Assembly: GCF_910585425.1 (NCBI RefSeq)
Contig: NZ_CAJUCP010000064.1
Span: 1-31,755 of the forward strand
DNA length: 31,755 bases
DNA from: an uncultured Acetatifactor sp.
GTDB taxonomy: Bacteria > Bacillota > Clostridia > Lachnospirales > Lachnospiraceae
Reading direction: 5' to 3'
Position numbers and translations under genes: made by a program. The notes under the pieces were generated by a model. It was given only the letters and a program-made list of their open reading frames with translations, was not told the DNA's origin and did not search any database. This document shows, in pieces, positions 14,378 to 23,068 of this stretch (position 1 is its first letter; each line of letters starts with the position of its first letter).

Positions 14378-15646
14378 ATGGGATTATTCGGTAAGAAGAA
14401 AGAAGACAAATCGGCTCAAGGTAAATCGGTACAAAAATCCGGGCAGAAAAAGGAACAAGAGCTGGCAGAAAAGCAGCTGACAGAAGAACGGTCAGCAGAA
14501 AAAGAGACGACAGAAAAACAGCCGACAGAAAAGCAATCTGCGGAGGGACAGCCGACAGAAAAGCAGCCTGCAGAAGAACAGCCAGGAGAAGAACAAGGAC
14601 AAAACGAAAGGAAGGTATACATCCGGGGCGCCGGAGGAACCATCGTCACGAAGTCCATCCTGGACGGCACATCAAAGCTGAAATGGCTGTTCCGCCAGGA
14701 GGGCGGACATGGGAACGGATGGGTGGCATTCGGGGACAGGGACAGCCAGGAATACGTGGATGACGCCAACAACATGGCGATTGTGGACTTCAATACCCTG
14801 GCCAACATAGAGCCCACAGTGGTGAATGTGTTCTACATGCCCATGGGCAGCGACCTGGAATTCCGTTGCGACAAAACGGGGAAATATTTCGTGGACACAA
14901 GGACGGGAAAGGAGATCCGGGAGCCGGTGAAGCATCCGGCTCAGATCGCCTTTGAGAAGAACCTGAAATTCCTGAACCAGGATACCTACCCGCCAGCGTT
15001 TTTCCAGAGCCTGTTTACGGAAAACCCGAAAATCAAGGTAGTCCGGGCGGGAGAAGCGGACTTCCCCACAGGGGAGGTGGTGCTGGCAGACCCCATTGCC
15101 TACCTGGGCAGCCAGTATGAGACAGTCCTGGACAGGAAGATTCCGGCCGGGAGCTATCCCGTGGAGCTGTCGGTCTGCCTTTCCCGGATCGCAGGCCTCA
15201 GGATTGCCGCCGCAAGGCTTCCGGTCAGCCCTCAGGCGGCTGTCCGGTATGAGATTGCCATGCCCAAGGGAAAGGAACGGGAGGAGTTGGGAAAGCCAGG
15301 TATCTTTACCTTCTTTGGCGTGGATACGGGGCTTGCCTGTATTGCCGACGGGAAGGTCTCCCAGGAGAACCGGCTGTTCTTTGAAAAGTGGGAAAAAGAG
15401 AATCCGGGAAAGAACAAGTACACGGACTATTTCGCAGCCCTTTTCCAGGAAAGCTTCCATGCGAATCCGGAATTCCAGAACCAGGGCGGGAGCTTTCTGG
15501 AGTGGCGGCTGCCGGGGAGCGGCTTAAGGACAGTCCTGTTTTCCAGCGGCATGGGGGACGGCATCTACAGCGGCTACTGGGGGCTGGACGCAGAGGGGGA
15601 GATTGCCTGTCTGGTGGCGCTTTTCCTGAATCCGGCGTATTTCTGA
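14378..15646 (+). CDS. DUF2185-DUF4241 fusion with repetitive linker
   Basis: 422 residues in three parts. Residues 1-75 are Lys/Glu/Gln-rich with an imperfect repeat of T-E-K-Q-P/S-A-E. Residues about 80-160 match DUF2185 (G-G-T-I-V-T-K-S-I-L, W-V-A-F-G-D, Y-V-D-D-A-N-N-M). From about 219 to the end the DUF4241 pattern is clear (F-P-T-G-E-V-V-L-A-D-P, G-V-D-T-G, G-D-G-I-Y-S-G-Y-W-G-L-D). Both domains are tied by comparative genomics to toxin immunity; neither has an enzyme activity assigned. AGGAG precedes the ATG at 14378, and an earlier in-frame start is unsupported. It lies 50 bp after the SMI1/KNR4 gene and is probably in its transcript. Confidence 0.85.
   Translation: MGLFGKKKEDKSAQGKSVQKSGQKKEQELAEKQLTEERSAEKETTEKQPTEKQSAEGQPTEKQPAEEQPGEEQGQNERKVYIRGAGGTIVTKSILDGTSKLKWLFRQEGGHGNGWVAFGDRDSQEYVDDANNMAIVDFNTLANIEPTVVNVFYMPMGSDLEFRCDKTGKYFVDTRTGKEIREPVKHPAQIAFEKNLKFLNQDTYPPAFFQSLFTENPKIKVVRAGEADFPTGEVVLADPIAYLGSQYETVLDRKIPAGSYPVELSVCLSRIAGLRIAAARLPVSPQAAVRYEIAMPKGKEREELGKPGIFTFFGVDTGLACIADGKVSQENRLFFEKWEKENPGKNKYTDYFAALFQESFHANPEFQNQGGSFLEWRLPGSGLRTVLFSSGMGDGIYSGYWGLDAEGEIACLVALFLNPAYF
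14463..14602 (+). repeat. Low-complexity repeat in the DUF2185-DUF4241 gene
   Basis: Imperfect in-frame units around ACAGAAAAGCAGCC and GCAGAAGAACAG, encoding T-E-K-Q-P-A-E-type repeats. Slippage-prone, length likely variable between strains. Confidence 0.6.
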
Positions 15647-15706
15647 GGGGAGACTATTCGGCTGTTAACCGAAGGATTGTTGGTTCGATTTTTGAAGGAG
15701 CATATA

Positions 15707-16880
15707 GTGGCAGAAAGTCAAAATATTGAATATAAAGAGTCATGGAGAGATGAGTATTTAAAGTGGATATGCGGTTTTGCGAATGCCAGGGGAGGCCGTA
15801 TTTATATCGGCATCAGAGATGATGGGAGGATTGTAGGTATTCCTGACAGTAAGAAGCTGCTTGAGGATATTCCTAATAAAATCAAGGATACAATGGGCAT
15901 TCTTGCAGATGTGAATCTATTGGAAAGAGACGGACTGGATTATATTGAAATTATTGTAAACCCAAGCACATATCCTGTCAGCTATCATGGGGAATATCAT
16001 TATCGAAGCGGCAGTACAAAACAGCAGCTTCGAGGTTCTGCATTAACAGAGTTTCTCGTTCGTAAAACCGGTTATCGCTGGGATGCAGCGCCGGTAGATG
16101 GTATAGCAGTTTCTGATTTAGACATAGAGAGTTTTGAAATTTTCCGTAAAGAGGCGGTGCGAACGGAACGCATGACAAAAAGGGACATTGAGTGCAGCAA
16201 TGAGGAGCTGCTTGAGAAGCTGGGACTGATAGCAGAGGGGAAGTTAAAAAGAGCTGCAGGCAAAAATAACCTATGAAAATGATGTCCGGGTAGAAACTTA
16301 TCCATTTGCAAGGGAAGCGGTTCGTGAGGCTGTCTATAATGCGTTGATTCATTGTAAATGGGAAGACGGAATTCCGATTCAGATTCGGATTGAGGATAAA
16401 ACCATGTATATTAGCAATGCATGTGTATTTCCAAGTGATTGGACAACTGAAAATTTGATGAGGACACATAATTCCAGACCCTATAATCCTGATTTGGCCG
16501 GTACGTTTTATCGTGCCGGATATATCGAGGCATGGGGACGTGGGATTCAAAAAATTTGTGAAGCATGTGAAGAACTGGGAGCGTCAATGCCTGAGTATAT
16601 TTTGATAGGGGATGACCTGATGGTGAAACTTTCAGCTTTTGAAAGCGCTGCAACAACTGAACCTAAGATGCCAAAACGCCAAACTGGCGGATTGAATGGC
16701 GGATTGGCGGATAGAATTGTCATGGTAATGTTATCTGACAAAGCAGTTACGATTGCTGAAATATCGGATATATTAGATATTCCTAAAAGGACAGTTGAGC
16801 GTGAAATAAAAAACCTTCGTGAAAGTGGGAGAATAATACGTAAGGGTGGAAAACGATATGGTTATTGGGAGATTATGTAA
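15707..16880 (+). pseudogene. AlbA_2-type ATP-binding regulator, frameshifted with internal deletion
   Basis: The GTG at 15707 follows AAGGAG and starts A-E-S-Q-N-I-E-Y-K-E-S-W, the usual start of this family. The AlbA_2 domain follows (F-A-N-A-R-G-G-R-I-Y-I-G-I). After L-K-R-A-A (about 16257) the frame stops at 16276, while in another frame K-I-T-Y-E-N-D-V-R-V-E-T-Y-P-F-A-R-E-A-V-R-E-A continues to the proper end, a winged helix finishing G-Y-W-E-I-M at 16880. About 55 residues that normally join the two are missing at the junction. So the gene is dead or makes a truncated AlbA_2 protein. It is AT-rich against its neighbours. Confidence 0.82.
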
Positions 16881-17046
16881 TTTGGAAGTAAAGGGAGTGG
16901 TCTGAAATCCCGGAGACAAGTCAACATATTTTAACTGAGTATTTGTATGCACTGCCGGAGTAAAATAGAAGACCAGCGAGGGGCTTGGGCTCCATTTCGT
17001 GTGTCGTGTTTGTTCAGAGTAAGAGGGATTGGAGGAGGAATACAGG

Positions 17047-18609
17047 ATGGAAATGGCAAAAATCACAATAGACCCTACGCTGCTTACCTATGTGGCGCAG
17101 GCTCTCGGCAGGGTGCCGGAGAGCCTTTATGACTTACAGAAGATCAAGAACCTGTCCTGCGGCGGCAGGCCGGTGTACCAGAAGGTGGTAGATCCCCTCA
17201 AAGACGCCCTGCCTGAGCGGATCGAGCTTGCGGAGGGCGATTTCAGCGTGATCGGAAAGATGGCAAGGCTGAAGAAACTGGCGATTTCCGCGATGCCTGT
17301 GAAGGATTTTTCCTTTTTGTCCGCCTGTACTGCCCTGGAGAGCCTGGAGATTTCGGCCTGCGGCGTGGTGGACTGCGCTTTCCTGGGGAACCTGTATAGT
17401 TTGAGGAGCCTGAGCCTGCTTGGCTGCTCCGGGCTGGAGCATATGGAGGAGATCCTGAAGCTCTTCCGCCTGGAAATGCTTTCCCTGGAGGGCAGCCAGA
17501 TCTCCAATGCGGACTGCTTCCTGAACTGCCGAATCAAAGAAGTCCGTCTGCCCGAACATATCCTGAAGGAAAAGCAGGCAGAGCGGGAGAAACAGGCAGA
17601 GCTGAAAAAGCAGGCGGAGCGGGCAAGGAAGGCAGAGCGGGAGAAACGGGCAGAGCGGGCAAAGCAGGCGGAGTTGGAAATGCAGGCGGAGCTGAAAAAG
17701 CATGTGGATATGGCAAGGAAGACAGAGCCCTGCCCCGCTGTACCCTTTCAACCGGCGGAACGGGGGCAGAACCAGCATCCTTACGAGCTGCATGACTTCG
17801 ACTCGCCCCTGTGGGAAAGCTACAGGGGCGCATACGGGAACATAGAAGACTATCTTGTCATCCTGATGGGCGAGAGGGACAAGGCGCCCGAAACCTTCAA
17901 GCTGCGCCGCCTGGAAAGCATCCCGAAGACGAACTATGAACTTGCCTTTGACAATCTCTGCGAGAACCTGTGGCACCAGATGAGCTTTTATCCGGCCACC
18001 TGGCTGGCGCTGCCCTATCTGGCCAGGCTCATGGAGGGCTGGGAAAGGGAGAAGGAGCTGGAATGGATGTTCCGGGGCATCCTGGCGGCAGGCAGCATCC
18101 TCGCCACGGACGTATTTGGGGACAGGCCGGGCGAGGAGGACATCTGTGAGAGCTACCGGAATGCCGGACTGCAGATCCGCGCCATGACCATTGATGTCCT
18201 GGCGGGGAACCTGGAGGATATCCGGCAGAAGGGCGTCCAGTGGAGACGGGAATTCTCCATTGCCGTCACAGCGATTCTGGGGGAGCGGAAGCTGGCGTAT
18301 ATGCTTTATCTTTCTGGCTTTCAATCGTACTATATCGTCTGCCCTGCATGCGAAAACTGCGATGAAGAGATGGAAGTGGGCTATTTTGAGCTTTCGGAGC
18401 GGATGAAGAAGACGAGGATGTCTTCCGGCAAATGGGACGGCAAAAGCCTGGAGGACGTGAAGCTGTGGCTGCCCAACCTGCTCTATCTGTTGGAGGACGA
18501 AGAGGGGGAGGAGCTTCTTTCCTATTATTTCGGAACCTATGTATGCCCGGAATGCGGGGAGGAAATGCCGGTGCTTGCGGGGATGGAGGAGTATTATTTG
18601 GCAGAGTAG
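17047..18609 (+). CDS. LRR, charged linker and helical/zinc-ribbon protein
   Basis: 520 residues. Residues about 60-165 hold short leucine-rich repeats (L-K-K-L-A-I-S, L-E-S-L-E-I-S-A-C, L-R-S-L-S-L-L-G-C, L-E-M-L-S-L-E). Residues about 175-225 are a repetitive A-E-R-E-K-Q-A-E coiled linker. The rest is helical, with F-x-x-L-C-E then Y-P-A-x-x-L-x-L-P-Y-L near residue 314, and two Cys clusters, C-P-A-C-E-N-C (about 431) and C-P-E-C-G (about 499), likely binding zinc. The same layout recurs in the 20932 protein, so these are paralogues. Start at 17047, with GGAGGAGG nine bases upstream. Function is unknown; the company of immunity-like genes suggests binding of a partner protein. Confidence 0.8.
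   Translation: MEMAKITIDPTLLTYVAQALGRVPESLYDLQKIKNLSCGGRPVYQKVVDPLKDALPERIELAEGDFSVIGKMARLKKLAISAMPVKDFSFLSACTALESLEISACGVVDCAFLGNLYSLRSLSLLGCSGLEHMEEILKLFRLEMLSLEGSQISNADCFLNCRIKEVRLPEHILKEKQAEREKQAELKKQAERARKAEREKRAERAKQAELEMQAELKKHVDMARKTEPCPAVPFQPAERGQNQHPYELHDFDSPLWESYRGAYGNIEDYLVILMGERDKAPETFKLRRLESIPKTNYELAFDNLCENLWHQMSFYPATWLALPYLARLMEGWEREKELEWMFRGILAAGSILATDVFGDRPGEEDICESYRNAGLQIRAMTIDVLAGNLEDIRQKGVQWRREFSIAVTAILGERKLAYMLYLSGFQSYYIVCPACENCDEEMEVGYFELSERMKKTRMSSGKWDGKSLEDVKLWLPNLLYLLEDEEGEELLSYYFGTYVCPECGEEMPVLAGMEEYYLAE
17571..17720 (+). repeat. In-frame repeat coding the charged linker
   Basis: Imperfect short units such as GCAGAGCGGGAGAAACAG and GCAGAGCGGGCAAAGCAG recur through the stretch, giving A-E-R/L-x-K-Q repeats. 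Such arrays change length by slippage. Confidence 0.65.
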
Positions 18610-18779
18610 GGTGATTGGCAGATTATAAAAAGGACTGATGTTTGAAATTTTGTGTATGGATTTAGTCAGGAAAGCCCGGCAGATGGCAGTCAATAAATTT
18701 ACTCCCTTTTCAGAATTGTGTAGCCATTAAAAACGAGCATGTAAATATATATTTAGGAATTCCAACTATTTCCCATATT

Positions 18780-18808
18780 TTGTACTATACAATTGAATAA
18801 TGTATGAT
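18780..18808 (+). promoter_or_regulatory. Putative promoter for the 18891 gene
   Basis: TTGTAC, 17 bases, TATGAT, about 80 bases before the start codon in a strongly AT-rich stretch that marks a new segment. Confidence 0.5.
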
Positions 18809-18890
18809 ATAAAGCACAATGAAAAACAAAGCGGTAGTTAGGAAAATGGGAAAGAGTTAAGATAATTGGACTTTAGCGGAGGAAATTCAT

Positions 18891-19292
18891 ATGGATTTTT
18901 TCTTAATGCTACTTGTTACAGTAATGGTTCCCACATGGTATATATTGCCAAGCAGAATAATTTCTATGACATTTAATTCATTCAGCAAGTCGATCACCAT
19001 AAAAAATGATAAATGGGCTGAATTGTTAATTGCAGAAAAAAATACTTGGGGGATAGCAACTAATCCCAAGAAAAGGAACAAAATGTCATTATGGGGCTTA
19101 ATCGGATACGTGATATTCCTTCCCCAAATTGTCTTTATGCCATATAACTGGTGGTTTTATATTAAGACAGGGTCAGGGCAATGGTGTGAGGCAGAGAAAT
19201 TATATCTGGCGGTAACTATGCTATATTATTTTGTTGCGTTATTTATAAAGATGAAAGAAGCAATCAAGTTTAGCAAAGGAGAGGTATGGTGA
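18891..19292 (+). CDS. Hypothetical membrane protein, three spans
   Basis: 133 residues. A hydrophobic N-terminus (residues 1-25), a polar Lys/Asn-rich loop, a span around 67-90 with an aromatic W-W-F-Y end, and a last span around 100-117 (L-A-V-T-M-L-Y-Y-F-V-A-L-F). GGAGG sits eight bases before the ATG. No family recognised. The gene is much more AT-rich than the LRR gene before it and has a promoter of its own. Confidence 0.72.
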   Translation: MDFFLMLLVTVMVPTWYILPSRIISMTFNSFSKSITIKNDKWAELLIAEKNTWGIATNPKKRNKMSLWGLIGYVIFLPQIVFMPYNWWFYIKTGSGQWCEAEKLYLAVTMLYYFVALFIKMKEAIKFSKGEVW

Positions 19293-19396
19293 CATATCAA
19301 AAGCTGTTTTTAAAGAGAAATGCAATGGTTTGTAATGTAGGCAAATTTTATTTGTACGGAAAAATGTATGAATATTCATTAAAATTTTCCAGATAG
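19286..19396 (+). CDS. Possible 36-residue overlapping gene
   Basis: An ATG inside the last codons of the membrane-protein gene, with AAGGAG four bases upstream. It encodes a basic, aromatic peptide (V-G-K-F-Y-L-Y-G-K-M-Y-E-Y). The overlap would allow translational coupling. It could equally be noise in an AT-rich decayed stretch. Confidence 0.3.
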   Translation: MVTYQKLFLKRNAMVCNVGKFYLYGKMYEYSLKFSR

Positions 19397-19399
19397 ATA

Positions 19400-20076
19400 A
19401 TGGGAACACTTTTCCGAAAAGGGGGTAAATTTAAAGATCATCCTTGGGGCAATATGACGGACATGGAGCTGTTACGAAGTGCTGGGCTTTATGTAAAAGA
19501 CATGGAAAGCGGAAAAGAAGGCTTTAACATGGCGTGTATTCTCTTATTTGGAAAGCCGGAAACCATTCAGTCCTGTGTGCCGGGATACAAAACAGATGCC
19601 ATTTACCGTGTAGAGAACTTAGACCGTTATGATGACCGCTTGATTGTGGAAAACAATTTGATGGAGAGCTATGACCTGTTAATTGACTTTATTAAGAAAC
19701 ACACCGATGATAAGTTTTTCCTGATTGACGGTGTCAATGTAAGCTTAAAAACTGCCATAGCCAGAGAGATTGTCAGCAATCTGCTTGTGCATAGGGAATT
19801 TAAGAGTGCGTTTCCGGCAAGCTGATTATTGAAAAAGACAGGATATTGTACAAATACGCGAAAATCTATTCCAATGCGGAACCGGATTTTGAAGAAAATG
19901 ATGTTTTTAGGTTGACCGTGCCTATGCGGCCAGCGGGGGCAACGTTGACAAACAATGGAAAAAGCAGCGAGGTTACAAAAGTTACAGAAAAAAGGGTTCT
20001 TGAATTATTAAAAGATAACGCAAAATATAAAACTGTAGAACTTGCTGAAATGCTTGATATAAGCACCTTTCCATGA
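19400..20076 (+). pseudogene. Decayed AlbA_2-type ATP-binding protein
   Basis: The visible protein begins in the middle of the family fold (G-T-L-F-R-K-G-G-K-F-K-D-H-P-W, M-T-D-M-E-L-L-R-S-A-G-L-Y, R-Y-D-D-R-L-I-V-E-N-N-L), so the AlbA_2 domain of about 120 residues is missing. At 19819 one base is lost (the expected codons for P-A-K-L-I-I are frame-shifted). Just beyond, about 45 residues are missing between D-R-I and L-Y-K-Y-A-K-I-Y-S. The C-terminal winged helix stops early, after E-M-L-D-I-S. At least four lesions, so this is clearly dead. A second fragment of the same sequence lies at 3363-3407. Confidence 0.85.
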
Positions 20077-20112
20077 AAAAGCGCGGGCGATATAGATAGG
20101 AGACCAACTGTT

Positions 20113-20538
20113 ATGAATAAGGATTCTATGGATAATGAAAAATGGTGGAAGCAACTAAAACCTCTTCGTCTCGCACCAAACTGGAAAATGATGTGGAACA
20201 AATTGAGAGACATAGAACCAGATAATCTGAAAGAAGACGATGACGCATGGCTCTTTACCTTTGTAGAGGATATGGTCTACATGACAGACGAATACACGTA
20301 TAAGAACAATAAGAAAAACGTTAAACATATTCTTGCAGTTGACCTGGGCTGGTATCCTGAAGGTGACAGGAATGGCGACTATCACCTTGTAGCGATTTTA
20401 GATAATGACTGGAACGAACCAATCCTTGAGATGAGGACACGAAGCACACAGAAAGTCGTGGATACGATAGAGTTATGGTTATTTGAAACACTGAAAAATT
20501 GGGAAAACAGGATATATAAGTCTGAATCCATAACCTGA
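20113..20538 (+). CDS. Hypothetical immunity-like protein, 141 residues
   Basis: A soluble acidic protein with many Trp residues (K-W-W-K-Q-L, W-K-M-M-W, D-A-W-L-F). The centre reads D-L-G-W-Y-P-E-G-D-R-N-G-D-Y-H-L-V-A-I, and the end has a R-S-T-Q-K-V-V-D-T-I element. The arrangement is that of small single-domain immunity proteins of polymorphic toxins, but I cannot name the family. GGAG lies ten bases before the ATG. AT-rich; stands alone between broken genes. Confidence 0.65.
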   Translation: MNKDSMDNEKWWKQLKPLRLAPNWKMMWNKLRDIEPDNLKEDDDAWLFTFVEDMVYMTDEYTYKNNKKNVKHILAVDLGWYPEGDRNGDYHLVAILDNDWNEPILEMRTRSTQKVVDTIELWLFETLKNWENRIYKSESIT

Positions 20539-20540
20539 AT

Positions 20541-20684
20541 TTGGACGCATCTATAAACACATTTTTTCATGGCAACAGCGAGGACGCTTTTCATGAAAAG
20601 GAGCATCCCAACAGGACATGGGGCATGAGCGCGGGCTATCAGTACGCAGTGGCGGAAAAGCAAGGAGAATACGGAAAATACTGA
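20541..20684 (+). pseudogene. Remnant ending H-G-N-S...G-E-Y-G-K-Y
   Basis: Frame 3 right after the previous gene is open and protein-like (N-T-F-F-H-G-N-S-E-D-A-F-H-E-K-E-H-P, then W-G-M-S-A-G-Y-Q-Y-A-V-A-E-K), ending at 20684. It has no ribosome binding site or credible start. It appears to be the 3' end of a deleted gene of unknown kind. Confidence 0.4.
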
Positions 20685-20931
20685 GAAAAGGGATGGTCTT
20701 ACAGCATCCTGAAGGAGCATCCGGAGCATCCGGAGCCCCATAACACCCCGGAGCCGCCATGGCGATAGCGCCCCGCAGGGCGCAGCCTTTTGGCAGGACA
20801 GAGACAGCAACTCAGCCAAACGCAGGCCGCCGTCCGGCAGGCCGATAGAGAAGCATGCCGGTTCATACGGTACTGCCGCAGCCTGGATAAAAAGACGGGC
20901 AGGGATTCATGACAGGGGGGGTTTTGCGAAG
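20685..20931. other. Gene-free stretch with short repeats and a hairpin
   Basis: A tandem CATCCGGAG motif (20710-20733) and a GCGCCC-CGCA-GGGCGC hairpin near 20767-20782. No gene or promoter recognised. Confidence 0.4.
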
Positions 20932-21876
20932 ATGGATGAGCGGAAAGAGCGGAATGAAATGAGAAAGATAGCATTGGAACATGAGGCCTGGAGGCTGGCG
21001 GAGGAGCCCCGCATGGAGCCTCCTACACGAGAACTGGTAGAGCGGTTCCGGGAATGCCCGGATACCCATATGGATTCCGATGTCTTTGCGGAGCTATGCG
21101 AACGCATCTGTGAGTCGAATACCATATACCCGGCATTCTATCTGGTCTTCCCCTATCTGGTGGAGATCGCGATGGGACAGCCGCCGGCGCAGGCGGGGGA
21201 ACTGTGGGAGTGGATGGGGGCATGGATTTCGGAAAGCTATCAGCCCTACGCAGCGGGGATGCCCCGGGAGGTGATGGAAGTGTACCGGGAAAGCCTTTCT
21301 GTGGCGGAGACGGCTGTGCTGGATCATATCTGCCGGTGGGGTTTTTCTTCCCATGGGGGCAGCATCCATTATCTGTCAGGGGCGCCTTTCGCATTCGTGA
21401 AACCGGAATTCGGATATCTTTCAACCATGTCCGATAAGGAACTTTGGGAGGAAGCGTCCTGTCCCAATGGACATACGGAAACTTATAGGATTCGAAAGAA
21501 AGGAATCGCAGACAGCAGCAACAGGCGCGTTTCCATGCAGGAGACGGCATGGGAAGAAGTGGGGAGGCTGATTGGCAAAATGCCTGCCCGCCATCCGAAT
21601 CCCTGGGCTGGACTACTGTATGTAGTCGAGCGGTTTGAAGACTGCCGGGAGAAGCAAATGGCGGAAGCTGCCTGCAGAAAGGGGATCAGCCGGGAGACGC
21701 CGTTTCCGGTGGCGGTATTTCTGTACCTGTATCTGCTGCAGAACATGGGCAGGGCAGAAGAGGATGCGGAGTTTTCGCAGCTCTGCCGCCAGATGTTCGA
21801 CAGGATTTCCTGCCCGTCATGCGGTGCACAGTTTATCTTTATGGACGGGTGGCTGCATTCCTTTGAATCAGAATAA
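20932..21876 (+). CDS. Helical protein with C-terminal zinc ribbon, paralogue of the 17047 C-terminus
   Basis: 314 residues, no signal peptide. Around residue 50-75 it reads F-A-E-L-C-E, then Y-P-A-F-Y-L-V-F-P-Y-L, lining up with F-D-N-L-C-E and Y-P-A-T-W-L-A-L-P-Y-L in the 17047 protein. A first Cys/His pair (C-P-N-G-H, about 182) and a terminal C-P-S-C-G followed by F-M-D-G-W correspond to the two Cys clusters of that protein. So it is the same family without the LRR and linker. A G-run serves as the ribosome binding site before the ATG at 20932. Likely zinc binding; role unknown. First of a run of three GC-rich genes. Confidence 0.78.
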   Translation: MDERKERNEMRKIALEHEAWRLAEEPRMEPPTRELVERFRECPDTHMDSDVFAELCERICESNTIYPAFYLVFPYLVEIAMGQPPAQAGELWEWMGAWISESYQPYAAGMPREVMEVYRESLSVAETAVLDHICRWGFSSHGGSIHYLSGAPFAFVKPEFGYLSTMSDKELWEEASCPNGHTETYRIRKKGIADSSNRRVSMQETAWEEVGRLIGKMPARHPNPWAGLLYVVERFEDCREKQMAEAACRKGISRETPFPVAVFLYLYLLQNMGRAEEDAEFSQLCRQMFDRISCPSCGAQFIFMDGWLHSFESE

Positions 21877-21963
21877 ACATACTATGGAACGGAAGACACA
21901 GCCAAAGTACAAGAAACATTTCCGGAATCTGCCGGGAGAGAACATGGAAGGAGAGAAAATACG

Positions 21964-23040
21964 ATGCTGGAATTTGCCCCCAATACCAATACGCTGGAAT
22001 ACCAGGACGGCGCCTATCTCTGCAACGGAACGAAGCGGGTAGAAGCGCCGCTGAATCTGGAGACCCTGGAGGAAGCTGTCAGGCAATGCCCGAAGCTCCA
22101 GGTGGTCTCCCTGTATGACGCCCCCTTTGGCGACCAGTGCTTCCCCCTTTTGGCGCAGATACCCAGGCTGAACATGCTGGCTCTGCTGCGGGGCAGGCAG
22201 ATTACCGGACATGGACTGGAACTGCTAAAAGACCTTCCGCTGAAAGACCTGTTTTTGCAGCGGACTGCCCTGGACGATGAGGGGCTGGCGCAGGCCGCCC
22301 GGATTGGAAAGCTGGAGAATCTCTACATAGCCGCCTGCCGTCATGTCACTCCCCAGGGGCTGCTGGCCATTGCCTGGAGGGACAAGCTGCGGGTCAGCGA
22401 TACCGACAATCAGGATGAAGAGGGGCTGGCGGGGCTGTTCACAGAGACGGAGCGCAAGGCTTACGAGGATGCCCGCACCTACAAAACCATGAAAAACAGG
22501 ATTCCGCTGGACAGTCCCGAACTGCAGGAGCCAGTCCGTGCGCTGCAGGAATTCTTTCACGACATGACCCGTTGGGAGCGGATGGCAGAAGAAAAAGACA
22601 AGGGCAATCGGGCGGGTACGCCCCGCCGGGAGCGGACGGCAGGAGAGAAAGACCAGGGCAATCGGGGGGATACGCCCCGCCGGGAGCGGACGGCAGAAGA
22701 GAAAGACCAGAGCAATCGGGGGGATACGCCCCGCCGGGAGCGGACGGCAGGAGAGAAAGACCAGGACGTTCAGGCGGATATCGATGGGCTGTTTGCCAGG
22801 CGGGTGAGCTGGACGCCCCGTCCCGGCTGGCGTCCCGTCCATCTTTTCTGGAAAAGAGGCGGGACATATACGAATTACCGTCTGGTGGCCGGAGAGCGGG
22901 TGACGAAAAGCAAATTCTGGATTTATGCAGAAGCGGACATTTTCTACTACCGTTACCTGATGCGCCTGATCGACGGCAGCTGGATAATCGACAACGCCCA
23001 ATGGTGCCAGGCGGGGCGCTGGTCATTCTGCGGGCTGTGA
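21964..23040 (+). CDS. LRR protein with 18-residue tandem repeats
   Basis: 358 residues. Residues about 25-140 form ribonuclease-inhibitor-type LRRs (I-T-G-H-G-L-E-L-L, L-K-D-L-F-L-Q-R-T-A-L-D-D-E-G-L, L-E-N-L-Y-I-A-A-C-R-H-V-T-P-Q-G-L). Residues 205-267 are three and a half copies of E-R-T-A-G-E-K-D-Q-G-N-R-G-D-T-P-R-R. The last 85 residues are a compact aromatic domain (W-R-P-V-H-L-F-W-K-R-G-G, F-Y-Y-R-Y-L-M-R-L-I-D-G-S-W-I-I-D) with an NTF2-like look. GGAG precedes the ATG. It mirrors the LRR-linker-domain plan of the 17047 protein, with a different C-terminus. Confidence 0.78.
   Translation: MLEFAPNTNTLEYQDGAYLCNGTKRVEAPLNLETLEEAVRQCPKLQVVSLYDAPFGDQCFPLLAQIPRLNMLALLRGRQITGHGLELLKDLPLKDLFLQRTALDDEGLAQAARIGKLENLYIAACRHVTPQGLLAIAWRDKLRVSDTDNQDEEGLAGLFTETERKAYEDARTYKTMKNRIPLDSPELQEPVRALQEFFHDMTRWERMAEEKDKGNRAGTPRRERTAGEKDQGNRGDTPRRERTAEEKDQSNRGDTPRRERTAGEKDQDVQADIDGLFARRVSWTPRPGWRPVHLFWKRGGTYTNYRLVAGERVTKSKFWIYAEADIFYYRYLMRLIDGSWIIDNAQWCQAGRWSFCGL
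22576..22764 (+). repeat. 54-bp in-frame minisatellite, 3.5 copies
   Basis: Units at 22576-22629, 22630-22683, 22684-22737 and a half unit to 22764. Each encodes 18 residues. Copies 2-4 are nearly identical, copy 1 is more diverged, so expansion is recent. Confidence 0.9.
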
Positions 23041-23068
23041 CCCGGACGGCCAGCGGAAGGGAAGGATT

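Noticed and set aside
17134..18693. 519-codon open frame on the minus strand
   Set aside because: It is the antisense shadow of the LRR/zinc-ribbon gene: no ribosome binding site, unbalanced composition rich in Leu/Pro/Arg, while the plus frame has clear domains.
22576..22764. CRISPR-like array
   Set aside because: Units are contiguous 54-bp repeats without spacers, in frame within a coding gene.
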